In this document: one piece after another, positions 1-11,766 of the stretch | How the letters are laid out: every line of letters starts with the position of its first letter | Numbering within the stretch: the stretch's first letter is position 1 | Assembly: GCA_004764695.1 (NCBI GenBank) | Contig: SMSO01000004.1 | Coordinates: 332,501-396,500 of the forward strand | Reading direction: 5' to 3' | DNA from: Schizochytrium sp. TIO01 | Taxonomy: Eukaryota > Sar > Bigyra > Thraustochytrida > Thraustochytriidae | Length of the DNA: 64,000 nucleotides | Program-made: the position numbers and the translations under genes | The notes under the pieces: generated by a model | What the model was told of the DNA's origin: nothing | The model's input: the letters and a program-made list of their open reading frames with translations, nothing else | Databases searched by the model: none

Positions 1-69
1 ATTGTTTCGTTTTGCTTCTGCGTTGGACACAGGGTTGGAGATTCAAACATGATTGACATAGAAAGTTTC

Positions 70-1098
70 TTATTTTGGCGAGGAAGCAGCATAGTCCTTT
101 GCCTTGGCATACAAAACGACACCAGCGATTGCCAAAGTAATACCGAAGGCATTTATGGTCGAAACATGGTTTCCAAAGTACCACACGGAAAATAGGATTG
201 TCACAACACGACGAAAGGCATTCGCAACGCCGTGAGTCACCATGCGAACCCGCGAGAGCACATAGAAGGAAGTCTGATTGTAGATTACGTAAGTCACACC
301 GTTCAAGATTGCCAGCTTAAACATGTTGGCATTTACGAGCATATCGAGGTTGGAGCGGACCGTATAATGATGTTGCACCTTTGGTGCACTTGAAAGATTC
401 TCCTCAACTACCCAGAAAAACTCTGCCACTGTCCCAAGCACCTCCAGCACGACAAGAAGCGCCACTAGCAGCACCATGCCCATGCTTGAAACTCGGTAGA
501 AGACATTGAAGGCGTCGCCATCATACACTTGCTTAAGTTTCTTGGTGTACATGGACCTTAGACTAAAGCTCAAGTTAGAAATGCACACAAAAAGTAGGCC
601 CAAGCCACTAAACGAGCTATCGCCAAGACTTGAAAGTGCGCCTCCTAGCACGATCGGAGCCATGCTATACATTTCAAGCTTGGACACAGGCTCTGATTTC
701 AAGAAGAAGAGCGCAAGAACCACGGTCACAAGCGGTTCTGCGGAACGAAGGGTTTCTGCAAGCGAGACATTGACAACGACATAGCCAGCGTTCACAAAAA
801 GAAAACCAAGAGTGTAGACCACAGTCAGCTTCAGCAGCGGTTCACGAGCTTCCGCAGGGACCTCACGAATAGGTTTGAGCTTGAGGATTTGTAACGACAC
901 GAAGCCAAATATGGTCGCGGTAACAAACTGAGATAAAGTTAGCAGTACCGGCATGGGCACTGCAGTAAGTAGCTTGCGAGCTGTCGTGTTAGCCACGGCT
1001 GAGCTCGAGTACCAGATCAAGATGGACACCAGGATCTCCATCACGAAGGCAGCACCGCTGCTGCTCTTTGGACCATCGTCCTTGCCGGTGTCCAGCAT
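70..1098 (-). CDS. Triose-phosphate/nucleotide-sugar transporter family (TPT/SLC35-like) membrane protein
   Basis: Encodes a 342-residue, very hydrophobic protein with about nine or ten predicted membrane segments. It begins with a short hydrophilic N-terminus and a first segment containing IWYSSSAVANTTARK, typical of the TPT/EamA transporter fold. Later stretches such as SLAETLRSAEPLVTVVLAL and TFSVWYF-like segments before the final membrane helix also fit TPT-family exchangers, which move phosphorylated sugars or nucleotide sugars across Golgi/ER or plastid-derived membranes. The substrate cannot be told from sequence. The start chosen is the first ATG at 1098. The open frame extends about 50 bp further up without another ATG, to a TAG stop. 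Same strand as the IST1 gene but about 1.8 kb away, so transcription is probably independent. Family call is firm; subfamily is not. Confidence 0.8.
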   Translation of the reverse strand: MLDTGKDDGPKSSSGAAFVMEILVSILIWYSSSAVANTTARKLLTAVPMPVLLTLSQFVTATIFGFVSLQILKLKPIREVPAEAREPLLKLTVVYTLGFLFVNAGYVVVNVSLAETLRSAEPLVTVVLALFFLKSEPVSKLEMYSMAPIVLGGALSSLGDSSFSGLGLLFVCISNLSFSLRSMYTKKLKQVYDGDAFNVFYRVSSMGMVLLVALLVVLEVLGTVAEFFWVVEENLSSAPKVQHHYTVRSNLDMLVNANMFKLAILNGVTYVIYNQTSFYVLSRVRMVTHGVANAFRRVVTILFSVWYFGNHVSTINAFGITLAIAGVVLYAKAKDYAASSPK

Positions 1099-2912
1099 AG
1101 TTCCCAACAAAAAGTTCCACGTTCCTCCTAGCCACAGACTGTGTTCCAATCCGGCCCGAAGCTACTTGAGGTTTGCTGCACCCCGCAAGCAAAATCCTCC
1201 TTGCTTGCTCTCTCTCCCAAAATCGAAATGATTTTTTGCGCTGCGATTCGATCGTTTGTTTACTCTGATTTCTTCTTTAACTTGTGTTACTAGTAAGCGC
1301 CTATAACTACCTACTGCAATTCAGGCTTTACAACAACTAGTTAGTCATAAGGCCAAAAACGTGTAGGCAAGCTATGTTGTTGATTATCAGTTCCAAAACC
1401 GGAGCATTCTCCCCGTCTCTCCAATATCTGTCCAAATCAATTTGCTCTCTGAAGAGCAGACGACAGCTAAAAGTACAAGTTCTGCAGCACGAATAAATTA
1501 AGTTTTTCTCTTTTCAGGACTCATTATAGGCAGGCGTGAAAGGACTCCTATTGTAACACATAGCACGGGGTCTACAGGAGACTATCGCGATCGTCTTTAT
1601 TATTCCTGGTGCTACATTCGTCATTCTTACACGAAGCCGTCCCTTGCACGGAAAGCAGCCAGTCGTAGAGCTCCAAAAGCTGTAGACATCATGAATAAAA
1701 CGGAAAATTTACGAGCCTTTGAGACCCTTTGGGAGCCCCACGTATAAACAAAACTAGAAACGTGTTAATTAGGAGTCTACCTGGTTTAGTTTTCTCGATT
1801 CACGCCTTTGCAAGATGATAATTCTAGCGGAGGCATGCCAACTAAGGTACCCAGCGCATGTTTTTCTTCATGTTGTAGGCTCCAAAGTCAGCTATCTCCC
1901 GTCGCTCTCTTCCCGAAAGCCGTCCCTGCCAAGCCTCGATTCGCCTTGAACACCCGTCGATCGATAGACAGTGTCATTCATTCATTCATTCATTCATTCA
2001 TTGATATATTAGTTAGTCCAGTGGTTTTAGAGTCAATTTTTATTATTATTTTCGAAGGCGATTCTTTTATTTGTTTCAAGTTCTTTGTTTATTTGATGTG
2101 ATTTGATGTGATTGTTATTAAATATGCTACGCCGTTCCCATGGTCGAGCGCTGCAAACCTCTTTGTGAGCACGTTTCTGTCACGGCGACATTTTTCTTCG
2201 CAATTACTAGCTAGGTGCGCCATCAACTTGAAGCTTCATTCCTCGCTTTCAAAGCTTACTTTTATGATGCATAGATTTTAGCACTGTCAACCAAAGAGCT
2301 GGCTAGCTAAGTAGGGTATCATTTAGAAGGTAGCTAAGTGGATGCCTTTTTTTTTTTAAATTGTGTGTTTTCATTCAAGTTGTTTTCAATTCTTTTTAAT
2401 AAAATCCAATTAAAACCGCACGCGAGCGCACGTGCACTATGACAGCAGGCAACGATACGCGAACGGAACGCCGAATGCCTCGGTTGCATTATGAAAAATA
2501 TGAGACCGTAGAGAACATCACAAGGATCGTAGAGTGAGGGAAAATGCGAGGAAAATTAATCGCAGCAGTCAGTGTAACAACACCAAGTCATCCATGCACA
2601 GTTGTGGTGGCGTTAATAGAGATCATGTAATTGTTTTGACTTGCGTGTTTTAAAAAATGCACAAATAGCGAGATTAATTTAGGAATTATGTGGATTTTTG
2701 CATACTTTTAGAAGAAATAAAGATAGGATAGAATTACGAAGGTCAAATTGTGGTTAATTATGATTTAAATGTGTTTATGCAACGATGTAACGTGAATGCT
2801 ACATGTAAAAAGTAAGTAGAGAAATGTAAGACAACAAATGAAAAGGAAACTTTCCGAGTAGATCGTAGTGATAAAGTGTGGGGGGTATTGGCAATGCCAG
2901 ATCAAGAACAGA
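1099..2912. other. Intergenic spacer with ATTC microsatellite
   Basis: AT-rich spacer between the transporter and IST1, both on the minus strand. It holds the promoter side of the transporter gene and the 3' side of IST1. I see a TTCA/ATTC tandem run at about 1976-2002 and several T-runs, but no open frame with recognisable protein and no RNA gene. Confidence 0.6.
1976..2002. repeat. (TTCA)n microsatellite
   Basis: About six perfect tandem copies of the tetranucleotide TTCA in an intergenic region. The same unit recurs on the opposite strand near 45168-45194. Confidence 0.85.
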
Positions 2913-4121
2913 TTACTTGCCCTTAAGCTTGGCAAAACGAGCAGCGAGTTCATCATAATCTGGGACAGCACCCTTGTCAGTGCCATAAGTGGAAGGGTCA
3001 TCCTGTTCATCACCATCAACTTCACGAGCCTTGCTAATACTGGAATGGTGAGTTTTGGCAGTCGGAGCTGATCCGCTCATGCCAAACCCCCCGGCACTAG
3101 CGCCACCCGTAGGAGGCATTGGGGCGTCATCGATGTCCAAGTCTGCGTATCCAGAGCCCCCGCCACGACCACCAGGTCGTGCTCCACCTGCACTGTGGCC
3201 TGACGGACTTTCGTAGCCACCAGCCGTTGAGGAGGCTCCACCATTACCCATACCGCCGTAGCCACCGTATCCACCGGCACCACCATCATCGTCTCCACCA
3301 TATCCTCCATGTCCACCATTACCCATACCCCCATAACCACTAGGAGCACCAGGAGAGGCAGCCCCAGATGGATATCCTGGAGAGCTGTCTGGTGCTCGGG
3401 GAATATCTTCGTCTGGAGACATGTAACCAGGTGGGGTCTGACCAGGACTCAAGATGCGACCATCGGTGTAGCGGTAACCAGAAGCACCGAGGCCGCTACC
3501 AGCGCCTGCGCTGACAGTTGCACCTGTAGGAGGGGCCATCGCAGTATCAAAGCGAGCACCGATACTCATGGTCGCCTCATCTGGTTGCCAGTCTACATCA
3601 TACTCCTCGGCAAGCTCTTTCATATAGTTGAGCACCAAAAATGCATTTGGCGGCTGCGCAGAGAGCTTGGCTACAACACGCTCATTGACGCATCCATTAT
3701 GGTTTCTGTCGGCCTTCTCCATGAACTCCTTGCCATATTTCTTTGTGAGCTGGTCGCGGACCTGGACGAGCTCCTTGATTTCTGTGCGTTTGGCTGCATA
3801 AATTAACGTACAGACTGCCTCGCGCATATCGAAGGGGCATTCCTTCTCTCCATCCAGAAGTCGAATGCGCTCCATCACAAGCTCGCACAAGAGCTCAATG
3901 ATATCATATGTCTCAATGAGAAAATCTTCGCGTACGATATGTTCCGTGGTGATACGGGCCTTTTCTGTCTTGCCTTCACGCAAGAGGTCTGCGACCATCT
4001 TCTTGCTCTTCTTGATAGCAGCCATTTTCTTGTTTCTCAAGAGTTGAATGCGCTGAATTGACATTTTGAGCGCAGGTTTGATCTTCTCGACCTTAAATCT
4101 GCCAGAAAAAAAGGATGCCAT
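2913..4121 (-). CDS. IST1: IST1 homologue, ESCRT-III-associated regulator of Vps4
   Basis: 402 residues. The first ~190 form the IST1/ESCRT-III helical domain, with the diagnostic start FKVEKIKPALKMSIQRIQLL, followed by KKSKKMVADLLREGKTEKARI and the helix TYDIIELLCELVMERI. IST1 binds CHMP1 and Vps4 and tunes ESCRT-III disassembly at endosomes and the cytokinetic bridge. The middle (about 200-360) is low-complexity Gly/Pro/Ser-rich with many GGYGG and GGMG units. The final residues DELAARFAKLKGK match a MIM1-type MIT-interacting motif, the expected docking site for Vps4. Length fits plant and protist IST1 proteins. Start is the first ATG of the frame at 4121. Single exon. Confidence 0.92.
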   Translation of the reverse strand: MASFFSGRFKVEKIKPALKMSIQRIQLLRNKKMAAIKKSKKMVADLLREGKTEKARITTEHIVREDFLIETYDIIELLCELVMERIRLLDGEKECPFDMREAVCTLIYAAKRTEIKELVQVRDQLTKKYGKEFMEKADRNHNGCVNERVVAKLSAQPPNAFLVLNYMKELAEEYDVDWQPDEATMSIGARFDTAMAPPTGATVSAGAGSGLGASGYRYTDGRILSPGQTPPGYMSPDEDIPRAPDSSPGYPSGAASPGAPSGYGGMGNGGHGGYGGDDDGGAGGYGGYGGMGNGGASSTAGGYESPSGHSAGGARPGGRGGGSGYADLDIDDAPMPPTGGASAGGFGMSGSAPTAKTHHSSISKAREVDGDEQDDPSTYGTDKGAVPDYDELAARFAKLKGK

Positions 4122-5303
4122 CGTGCCTTAAAGAAGATATTCGCTAGAAAATTGACCCAGCCAAATTCTATGATTCAAACAAGCTCAAGTTTCTCAAACA
4201 ACGCCTTGTCAATTTCCAACCAGCTGGAGCCAAATCTCAATATGCCCAACCAAGCAAGCAAACTACAGTCGCAAAGAGCTTGACGCTTTTCCTTTGTCCA
4301 CGCTGTACCTCCGTGAGCCAAATCGAAGTAAAGATTTCCAGCTCAAAGCGGCAGAGGTCTAGCTCAGACCGCTGTCTCAAAAAGGCAAAGGGTGCAGGTC
4401 GGGGAGAACTTCAATGGCGCTTACTTGCACGCTTTAGTCTGGGCCCAACGCGATTCGAGTTTGCTGATGCGATGATACGGACTGCGAAAAGAAGGCGAAG
4501 AACCTTTTAAGCTGAGCTCGCTCTTCCGAAGTGGAAACACGGCATAAAAAGGTATATTACTCAACTCTCCCATATACAAAATAGGTAAAAAGCTTGGACA
4601 CTCGGAGTCAGAATACCTCGAATACCTGTGCAAGAACAACCTCGCGAGAACACAAGAGCAATGAAGAGTTAAGATGGAGTACTTCTATGTGGATACAAAC
4701 TTTTACCAAGATCTCAAGTCTGGTTGAGTCTGTGCTCCAAGAACTGTGCGGGTTGTTAACGGAAGATGGAGAATTTAAAAAGTGGCAGGTTCTGTCAGAC
4801 GTCACACCGAGCCATGGCAAAAGCCGGTGCCTGGGACTGAATCAAAAACCATGAAAAAACTGCGACAATAACCACAGCCAAAATGGCAGCAACAGAATAT
4901 AAGGCTTGACCTGGCCTGGACGATTCGATTCGTACTACAATGCGATTTTAACTTTAGAGACTTGGGTATCATAGTAAAGGAATATATATAATGATCTATC
5001 TGTCGTGAACCGTTCAAGAACGCCACGACAGTGCTTGCTGGTTAGGTAGGCACCTAGCGTTGTTCTTAATAGTGGAAATTTCAGACTTCAGAATTGCAAG
5101 ATTGCGAGACGGTCCTTGCAAGGTGGCTATGACCTCGACGGAAGACGGAAGACTCAATGCGAAATGCAAATTATAATGATAACCAGAGGTCCTGTGGTAC
5201 GTTTTCCCCATTTTGTTGAGTTGATGTGTATTTTAAGAAAAAACAAAAGAGACGAAGTTTGGAAACATTAGATTAATAGAGGTTTTCCAATCAAAAAGGA
5301 TGT
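4122..5303. other. Intergenic spacer
   Basis: Spacer of about 1.2 kb between IST1 and the FGGY kinase, both on the minus strand. Only short open frames occur, none with recognisable motifs. A TAGGTAGGCACCTAG stretch near 5043-5057 belongs to a family of TACCTA-rich motifs scattered through the spacers of this window. Confidence 0.5.
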
Positions 5304-6911
5304 TTATACCTGCACTATTTGTGCATGATTGGCGAATGGTTGGCGCAAGACATCAAAAAAGTTGCGCCAAGATGTATAGAGTAATTCATAGTGATGTACA
5401 AAAGTATCTTCAGGTTTCGTACAAATTAAAAGGTCTTTTTGCGCGAGGCCGTTGTCTTTTGCTGTATTTTTCTTCTGAAGTGGGAAGCTGCTCGCAAAGG
5501 TGCCGAACACAGCAGAATCTACACCGCCGTCCATTGCAAGAACTGGCCGAGCTAGAATATTGGCGAGGATCTGACGCCATACAGAAGATTGTGAGCCACC
5601 CCCCACAACAACCACAGCTTCAGTTTTGTCTATAAACATATTGCCTGCTTCAGCTAGCCATCGTAAATGAAATGCTACACCTTCAAGAACAGCACGGGCC
5701 ATTTCTCCTTGAGAGGTGGATCCTTGAATGCCTAAGAACGCAGCTCGGACATGTGGGTCGTTGATTGGCGCACGCTCTCCATTTGGGTGTGGCAGGTACA
5801 ACAGTCCATTAGCACCGGGTTGACAAGAACTAACAAGATCATCAAGTCTTCTAAGATGCGTTATATCACCATCAGGGTCGCTCAGCACAGCTCGAATCCA
5901 TTCAATGTTTCCACCACATGTAGTCATGGGTGAAGCCACAATATCTACACCGTGTTGTGGGTGCGCAATTCGAAAAAGTCCTGGTGGAGTCTCAGCCTGT
6001 TTGCAATCCTTTGACCGAACCTCTGTACGTGCAACCCAGCCTGAGGTACCAATATAGAAGTAGCTTTTGGAAACATGCAGATCACAATGATTAATGTAAG
6101 TCTGTAAAGCCTGCGCACCCATAGTTGTAGAGCCAAGATCTCCAGGCCCATGATAGATTCTTATCTCTCCGCCAAAACGTTCAGTAAGGTTACTATCAAT
6201 CCCTGGTATACAACTGAGCGATGAGATAGTTGCAAGTGGTTCTTCTACATCCATGAGTTCGGGCAGCAGCTCTTGCCAACGCCCAAGTTCTTTGTGCACG
6301 GTATCATTCTTGAAAATATCTTGCCCCCATGCAGATGCGTCAAGATTTGTGAAACTTGTGGTTTGCGCTGTAGTGCGGTCACACGCAGCACGCCCAGTGA
6401 GTCTCCAAGCAACGTATCCATGAGCGCCAAAGACGACGTGTTTGGCCTTTTCAACAATGTCCGGCCGATGGCGTGAGATCCAGAGTGCTTTTGCAAGGCA
6501 CGAAGCAGCCCCTTTAAAATTGCCACACATTTTCTCCAGCGTTTCTCGACTACCAAACGCATTTTCGAGTTCTTTGGCTTCTTCCACAGCCCGTGTATCC
6601 GCATATAAGATTGCTTTTGCAAGAGCATCTTTGTCGTCTACCGCCACGACAGCTTGCATTTGGCCCGAGATAACAATTGCCTCAATCTCATGTTTCGTGG
6701 GATCTAGCCTTTTGATCACCACTTCTATAACATCCTTGAATGCATTCGTCCACACCTCAGGATCCTGCTCGACAAAGCCGCTCTCTGTGAACTCCGCTGA
6801 GTAGGTGCTACTTGCTGCCACGTTCAGTGCATCACCCGCATCGATGCAAAATGCCTCTGCTTTCGCAGACCTCGAGCCCAGGTCTACGGCCAGTGCCACA
6901 CGCCTAGCCAT
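5304..6911 (-). CDS. FGGY-family carbohydrate kinase, xylulokinase-like
   Basis: 535 residues, the usual length of FGGY kinases, which phosphorylate pentoses, glycerol or related polyols with ATP. The N-terminus LAVDLGSRSAKAEAF is the phosphate-1 (DxGS/T) loop of the actin-like ATPase fold. SGQMQAVVAVDD fits the substrate-binding strand. GPGDLGSTTMGAQA at about residues 262-275 carries the conserved catalytic Asp region (GD). GGGSQSSVWRQILANILARP is the FGGY C-terminal signature with the adenosine loop. Overall pattern is closest to xylulokinase, but individual FGGY substrates cannot be assigned from motifs. ATG at 6911 was chosen because it lies immediately before the conserved strand; the frame extends slightly upstream without ATG. 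Divergently arranged with the WD40 gene. Confidence 0.85.
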   Translation of the reverse strand: MARRVALAVDLGSRSAKAEAFCIDAGDALNVAASSTYSAEFTESGFVEQDPEVWTNAFKDVIEVVIKRLDPTKHEIEAIVISGQMQAVVAVDDKDALAKAILYADTRAVEEAKELENAFGSRETLEKMCGNFKGAASCLAKALWISRHRPDIVEKAKHVVFGAHGYVAWRLTGRAACDRTTAQTTSFTNLDASAWGQDIFKNDTVHKELGRWQELLPELMDVEEPLATISSLSCIPGIDSNLTERFGGEIRIYHGPGDLGSTTMGAQALQTYINHCDLHVSKSYFYIGTSGWVARTEVRSKDCKQAETPPGLFRIAHPQHGVDIVASPMTTCGGNIEWIRAVLSDPDGDITHLRRLDDLVSSCQPGANGLLYLPHPNGERAPINDPHVRAAFLGIQGSTSQGEMARAVLEGVAFHLRWLAEAGNMFIDKTEAVVVVGGGSQSSVWRQILANILARPVLAMDGGVDSAVFGTFASSFPLQKKNTAKDNGLAQKDLLICTKPEDTFVHHYELLYTSWRNFFDVLRQPFANHAQIVQV

Positions 6912-7528
6912 CGCAGCTTCCAGCTTCACCTCGATACTTGCCGCTCAAGCAAGCTCTACAGAAAGATGATTAATTCGATCGGAATCGTAATTGTAAGTGC
7001 TATATCTTAAAAGTTCAACCATGAGTCCTCACAAATGTATAAGCACCTGGCCAAGAAGCAAAAAGGGAATGAACTTTCAGAATGAACCAATGGGTTACAC
7101 GAACTATTTATTTATTTCATAAAATAGAAGTTTGTTAAGTCCAAGCACTCAAACCCAGGCTGCATCCTTATTTGGCGAGCCTACACCAATCGTAATCGCA
7201 ATTGCACAATCGTAGTCCCTACGAAATTCGCATTTTCGATCACAAAGAAACGAATGAACATCTGCAATTATTAGATCCTACTGCAGTGTGGGCAAGCAGG
7301 CTAAAGTAGGTTCCTCCAATAGAGTATTATAGTATACCACTATGTAAAATATGCTATACTATAGGTTATACATTGGATTGTCTACTGTATGTAATTTGGG
7401 AAGTGGATTAAGCGGCGAAGGCGGAGAAGACACGAAAAGTTTGTCAAGATCGTGAATCGCCTGTAGCAAACAGCAGGCAGATCCCCAACTCGACACCGTT
7501 TTGCGGTGTCGTGCATATTGTATACGCG
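6912..7528. promoter_or_regulatory. Divergent intergenic region between FGGY kinase and WD40 gene
   Basis: About 620 bp separating two divergently transcribed genes, so it must hold both core promoters or 5' UTRs. AT-rich. A TATACTATAG/TATAGTATAC inverted pattern lies at about 7325-7371. No defined transcription-factor site can be named. Confidence 0.4.
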
Positions 7529-9457
7529 ATGGGCCAGGAGTCTGTTGAGCTGAAGCGGCGCGTGGATGCTCTTGAGGCGGAGAACCGCGAGCTGAAGCGG
7601 TCCGTCTTCGAGCTGTCCACACGGCTTGGCCAACTGCAATGGCTACTCAACAAGGCTCGGGCCAGACCATTTGAGGTTGAGGCACCAGAAATTGCGGCAG
7701 CACCAGAGATATTTCACGCTAGGACTGCTGCTGGAGGCAAACACGCTAATCCTGGTGCCCTCCACACCAACAACAGCCATGTCGTCGGGGGTGATATCGC
7801 GCTGCCAAAATCTGCAATCGACAGCATTTCTAACATCAACTCGTCTGCAAGCGCTGGTTTTGGGCAACACATGCAACACCAGAATGGATCAAACTCGGCC
7901 TCTCATAGAGATGGGCGATCCCTGGATCAGCATATTCAAGAAGGCCAGGGGCAGCATATATCAGCAGAAAATAAAACGGAGCAGCAGCAGAATGGTGAGA
8001 ACAATAGCATGCCTCTAGCCGGCGGTAATTTGAGGCCGAGAAATGCTTCAATCTTCAATGCGGAGCCTGGAACGCCGCAAGGTGGACCCTTCGGAGAGCT
8101 GCCCGGAAATTCACGCATGATGTCATCGTCAGCATACGAGGATGGCCGGTTTGGACGTGATTCAGTTGTGGAGAGAGCAATTAATGCTTTCATGCTACCG
8201 CTGGAAACTCAACGCAGTTCGCATGCTGTTTCCTATTTAAACCCTCTCGAGCGCAGCACTGAGTTCACTGAACATGCAGGAGCTGTATATTGTTGTAAAT
8301 GGGCGCCGAATGGGCGCTGGCTGGCGTCGGGGTCCTTTGATAACTCCGTAGTGGTGCGACCCATTGACGTAGATAACCTACGAACCTCTGCGGATACTAA
8401 GATTAAGCCTGCTCAAGATTCTTCTAGCTCTGCAAGTGCTGGGGAGACGTCGAGGAGGCTTACAGGCCACACCCAGCTTGTATCAGACGTTAAGTGGAGC
8501 TGTGATGGTTCTATGGTACTGACTGGCAGCTTTGATCAAACAGCACGTGTCTGGGACCTCACACGTGCACATGCCGCCTCGACAAGTAATAGCACTGCTG
8601 GGGGCTCTCCACATGTCGGCCCTTTGCAAACTTTCAAGCTAGAGGGTTTTGTGCAGACAATTGAAACTGACCGCACACAACCCATGGTGTTTTACGCTGG
8701 TACAAGCAAAGGGAATATTGTCGTCCTCGATGGACGTTCTAATGGTGGTTCTACAGCGCACTTTCGCACATCCAGAGATGAGGCTGCAGCTTCCGGAAAT
8801 TCCAATACAGCTTCTTTGGGCATGATCAATGTCTTGCATATTCCTAGCCACGCCTCACAAGTTCTTTTAAGTGGAAGCGCAAAGGGTGTCGTGCAAGCAT
8901 GGGATATGCGAATGCAAGCGCCTCTCGAAAACTTTACTCCTCTGCTTAATGAACACGCAGGAAGACCTATCACGAACTTGACAACTACGATGGGAGCAGA
9001 TGGACGGCATTTGTTGGCTGTAAATTGCTACGATAATGTACTTCGGGTTTATCACTCTGAGAATATTTTGGCCCGCAATGGCAGCCTAGAACCTAGTTTG
9101 GGCCACTCGGTCTTCAATTTGCTTGGTCATCGAAACAAGAATTGGCCGATCCGTGCTTCCTTCTTCAGCCCCCATGCTTCCCCAGAGCTTGCGGTAGCTT
9201 CAGCATCTCCTCGAACAGTTAATGCACCACGCATTGACCCACTGGGCCGCCCCCTCGCAACTTTATTAGCCACTGGCAGCGCATCAACAAGTGTCTACGT
9301 ATTTAGCCTCACCTCGCAAGAGGCACAGCTCTTGTATAAGCTTAAAGGTCACTCTGGCCGTGTGTATGCGTGTGAGTTCGCACCATCAACTGACTTTCCC
9401 TTACTCGCAACATCCTCAGCAGATGCCACTGTACGTCTTTGGTTGCCCGCAGTTTGA
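7529..9457 (+). CDS. Coiled-coil and WD40-repeat protein
   Basis: 642 residues. The first ~45 form a heptad-like coiled coil (VELKRRVDALEAENRELKRS). A disordered Gln/Asn/Ser-rich linker follows to about residue 240. The C-terminal ~400 residues form a WD40 propeller. Clear blades include HAGAVYCCKWAPNGRWLASG, GHTQLVSDVKWSCDGSMVLT ending RVWDLT, and the last one, KGHSGRVYACEFAP ending SADATVRLW. Coiled coil followed by a propeller is common in scaffold and corepressor-type proteins, but no specific orthologue is recognised. ATG at 7529 was taken as the start because no earlier ATG lies in frame. Single exon. Confidence 0.85.
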   Translation: MGQESVELKRRVDALEAENRELKRSVFELSTRLGQLQWLLNKARARPFEVEAPEIAAAPEIFHARTAAGGKHANPGALHTNNSHVVGGDIALPKSAIDSISNINSSASAGFGQHMQHQNGSNSASHRDGRSLDQHIQEGQGQHISAENKTEQQQNGENNSMPLAGGNLRPRNASIFNAEPGTPQGGPFGELPGNSRMMSSSAYEDGRFGRDSVVERAINAFMLPLETQRSSHAVSYLNPLERSTEFTEHAGAVYCCKWAPNGRWLASGSFDNSVVVRPIDVDNLRTSADTKIKPAQDSSSSASAGETSRRLTGHTQLVSDVKWSCDGSMVLTGSFDQTARVWDLTRAHAASTSNSTAGGSPHVGPLQTFKLEGFVQTIETDRTQPMVFYAGTSKGNIVVLDGRSNGGSTAHFRTSRDEAAASGNSNTASLGMINVLHIPSHASQVLLSGSAKGVVQAWDMRMQAPLENFTPLLNEHAGRPITNLTTTMGADGRHLLAVNCYDNVLRVYHSENILARNGSLEPSLGHSVFNLLGHRNKNWPIRASFFSPHASPELAVASASPRTVNAPRIDPLGRPLATLLATGSASTSVYVFSLTSQEAQLLYKLKGHSGRVYACEFAPSTDFPLLATSSADATVRLWLPAV

Positions 9458-11766
9458 TGATCATGTAACAATTTATAGTAGTGTCCCCCCTTTCCTTTTT
9501 TTATTTTACAAACGTGCTGGGTTTTTGTAAGCTGATGTTTTAGAGCTCTAAATATCAAATGGTATTATGACTTAGTTCAATGTTCGTGGAATCCTTGTCT
9601 CAAACACATGTGCTATGTTTTTAAAAGTATTAAAAATTGTCGAGAATCACAATGAATAGAAGGCCATACAATCTTTCACGATAAGGTCTTCAGAGACTCA
9701 ACAACTCTCGTTGCTTCATGTGTTGGTCATCTTGTATCTCCTTCTATTAGTTTAAAGGACCAAGAGAAAATAAGGCTGATAACTGGATAGATCCGAACTA
9801 ATTTTCAGACGAGAAGGTGTTAATAAACATCAATTCAACAGATTGAGACTTTTTAGAAAAGTCTATAAACGACTCAACAGTAGCGTGATCATTGAAAGTG
9901 ACTAAAACAAACTCCACACAAATAAATACGAATCATACTCTGTAGGGCAAACTAATACGGAAACACTTGCTTCGAAGTTAAGGCTTTGATATGGGCGCAT
10001 AACAGATGGATTGGTCTTAACATAAAGCATCTATCAGAAAACAGAATATTCTTTCCCAGTTAGCTATTAGAATGTTAGGTCGCTAGAATGCAGACTAATG
10101 CGACATGATCTAGTGATGGATAAAGGGGTCTTATCATGATTAGAATCATCACAAACTCTTCCAGCTCTTGATAGAATTCGAAACGCTTCGTTACTCACTG
10201 GGTGCCATTTTGTGACGTTTGTGGTATCCTGAAGCCACTCAGATTAAGTCAGCAAGCAATGAAAGATTTATGACAAAACAAAGCGCAGTAGTATCCACCA
10301 CAACAACTACTAGCCATAACTGTAATGATGAACTTTTGTGTCCGAAGGAAAACACAGGTCACCAGATGATTTTTGCACTGTCGAGAACGATCTTGGCAAA
10401 AGGGTACATCTAGATAGACAGCTATCTAATTACTGCACGATGAACAACAACACCATTACAAAAAAAGAAGGCATTTTAAAGCTCAGTAGTTACAACACAA
10501 GACTTGTTGGCTCAAGTTGTGGTTCAACTCTGCAAGCGTCCTATTTACTACTAAAAAGAAGAGTTTCTAATCTAGAATAAAACTATCAATTGATCCTGAT
10601 AAAAGACCTTCCTTCGGTTTCTGTTATTTTCTATTCTTTGGATTCATGTCCGCCCTAGCCACCAGTCAATTTCTTTTACTTTCTGCTGTTCACCTAAGTA
10701 CACCTTAAAGCAGCTAACGAAGTAGGTGGACAGGGTACAATCAGTTTTCGTTGGCGCTGTAATGTATATAAATAGCTGACCAATTGTCTTTTGATGATGC
10801 TTGGTGCATCACTCGATGGCGACGACCTTTTACAAAGGAAGAAAGAGCCTCGATTATCACAAGTCACAACTTTTCTCATGATTCTTGTTTAAAATTCACT
10901 ACTGTCAATTCATTATGGTCATAAATAGAAGGTTTAAGTTCATCGAAAATTCCCTTCTTTACTAACCCTGAATGCTTTGCTCGCAAATGACAGGCGAGCA
11001 GATGTCTCAATTTCGAGCATTTCTAATGCGACAGCTGCAACCACCAATAATGCATATATTCACCACACCTTTCATTTTCAATGAAGAAAGATAACTTTAA
11101 AAAATAACTCAAGCTCGATTCCTACCAAATCAACAAAAAGTATACGCTATCGAGAAAACACCTGTCACTTGTCTCAAACTGGACCCCAAACATCGCATCG
11201 TTGCCTTGAGGTGGGCCTGAACAAGGACAAAACGGGGCCGGCGGGGATTTCTTTGCCGAGGATCGGTGCCAAGAGCTGTCTTTTCTCCCTAATGAAAAAT
11301 AATTACTAGAAAAAAAGTGCACCTTTCGGGGAACTTGAAGAAACGAAATTTCGAAACACGACTCTACAAGGAAAGTGGTGTTCTGAATCGAGCAAACAAA
11401 ACATTTTTATCACAACGTATGTATTATCTAACCAAGTTCAAGTAGTGAAGTTATTGTACTCAACCAAAGATTATGTTTAGAAACCTTCTGGTACTTTTAA
11501 TTTCTTAATTCCCCTTAATCTTTAAATTAATTAAAATAAAATGATGCGAACTTTGAATTAGTTTTAAGGTCAAAATAGGTACCTAACTCTATTCTAAATA
11601 TTTCAGATTGAGGTTTTCAGGAACTGGGCCAAACTAGTCCATTCGATTGGGATGGGTCACTCCGCGCAAACGACCAAGTTGCTCTATGGCTGGTATGCAT
11701 TTGTGTTGTTAAGAAAGGCAACACATGACGACTCTTTTTGCCTCAATAAAAAACCATACGTTTATA

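Noticed and set aside
3119-3343. His-rich frame antisense to IST1
   Set aside because: A shadow of the Gly-rich GGYGG repeat on the other strand.
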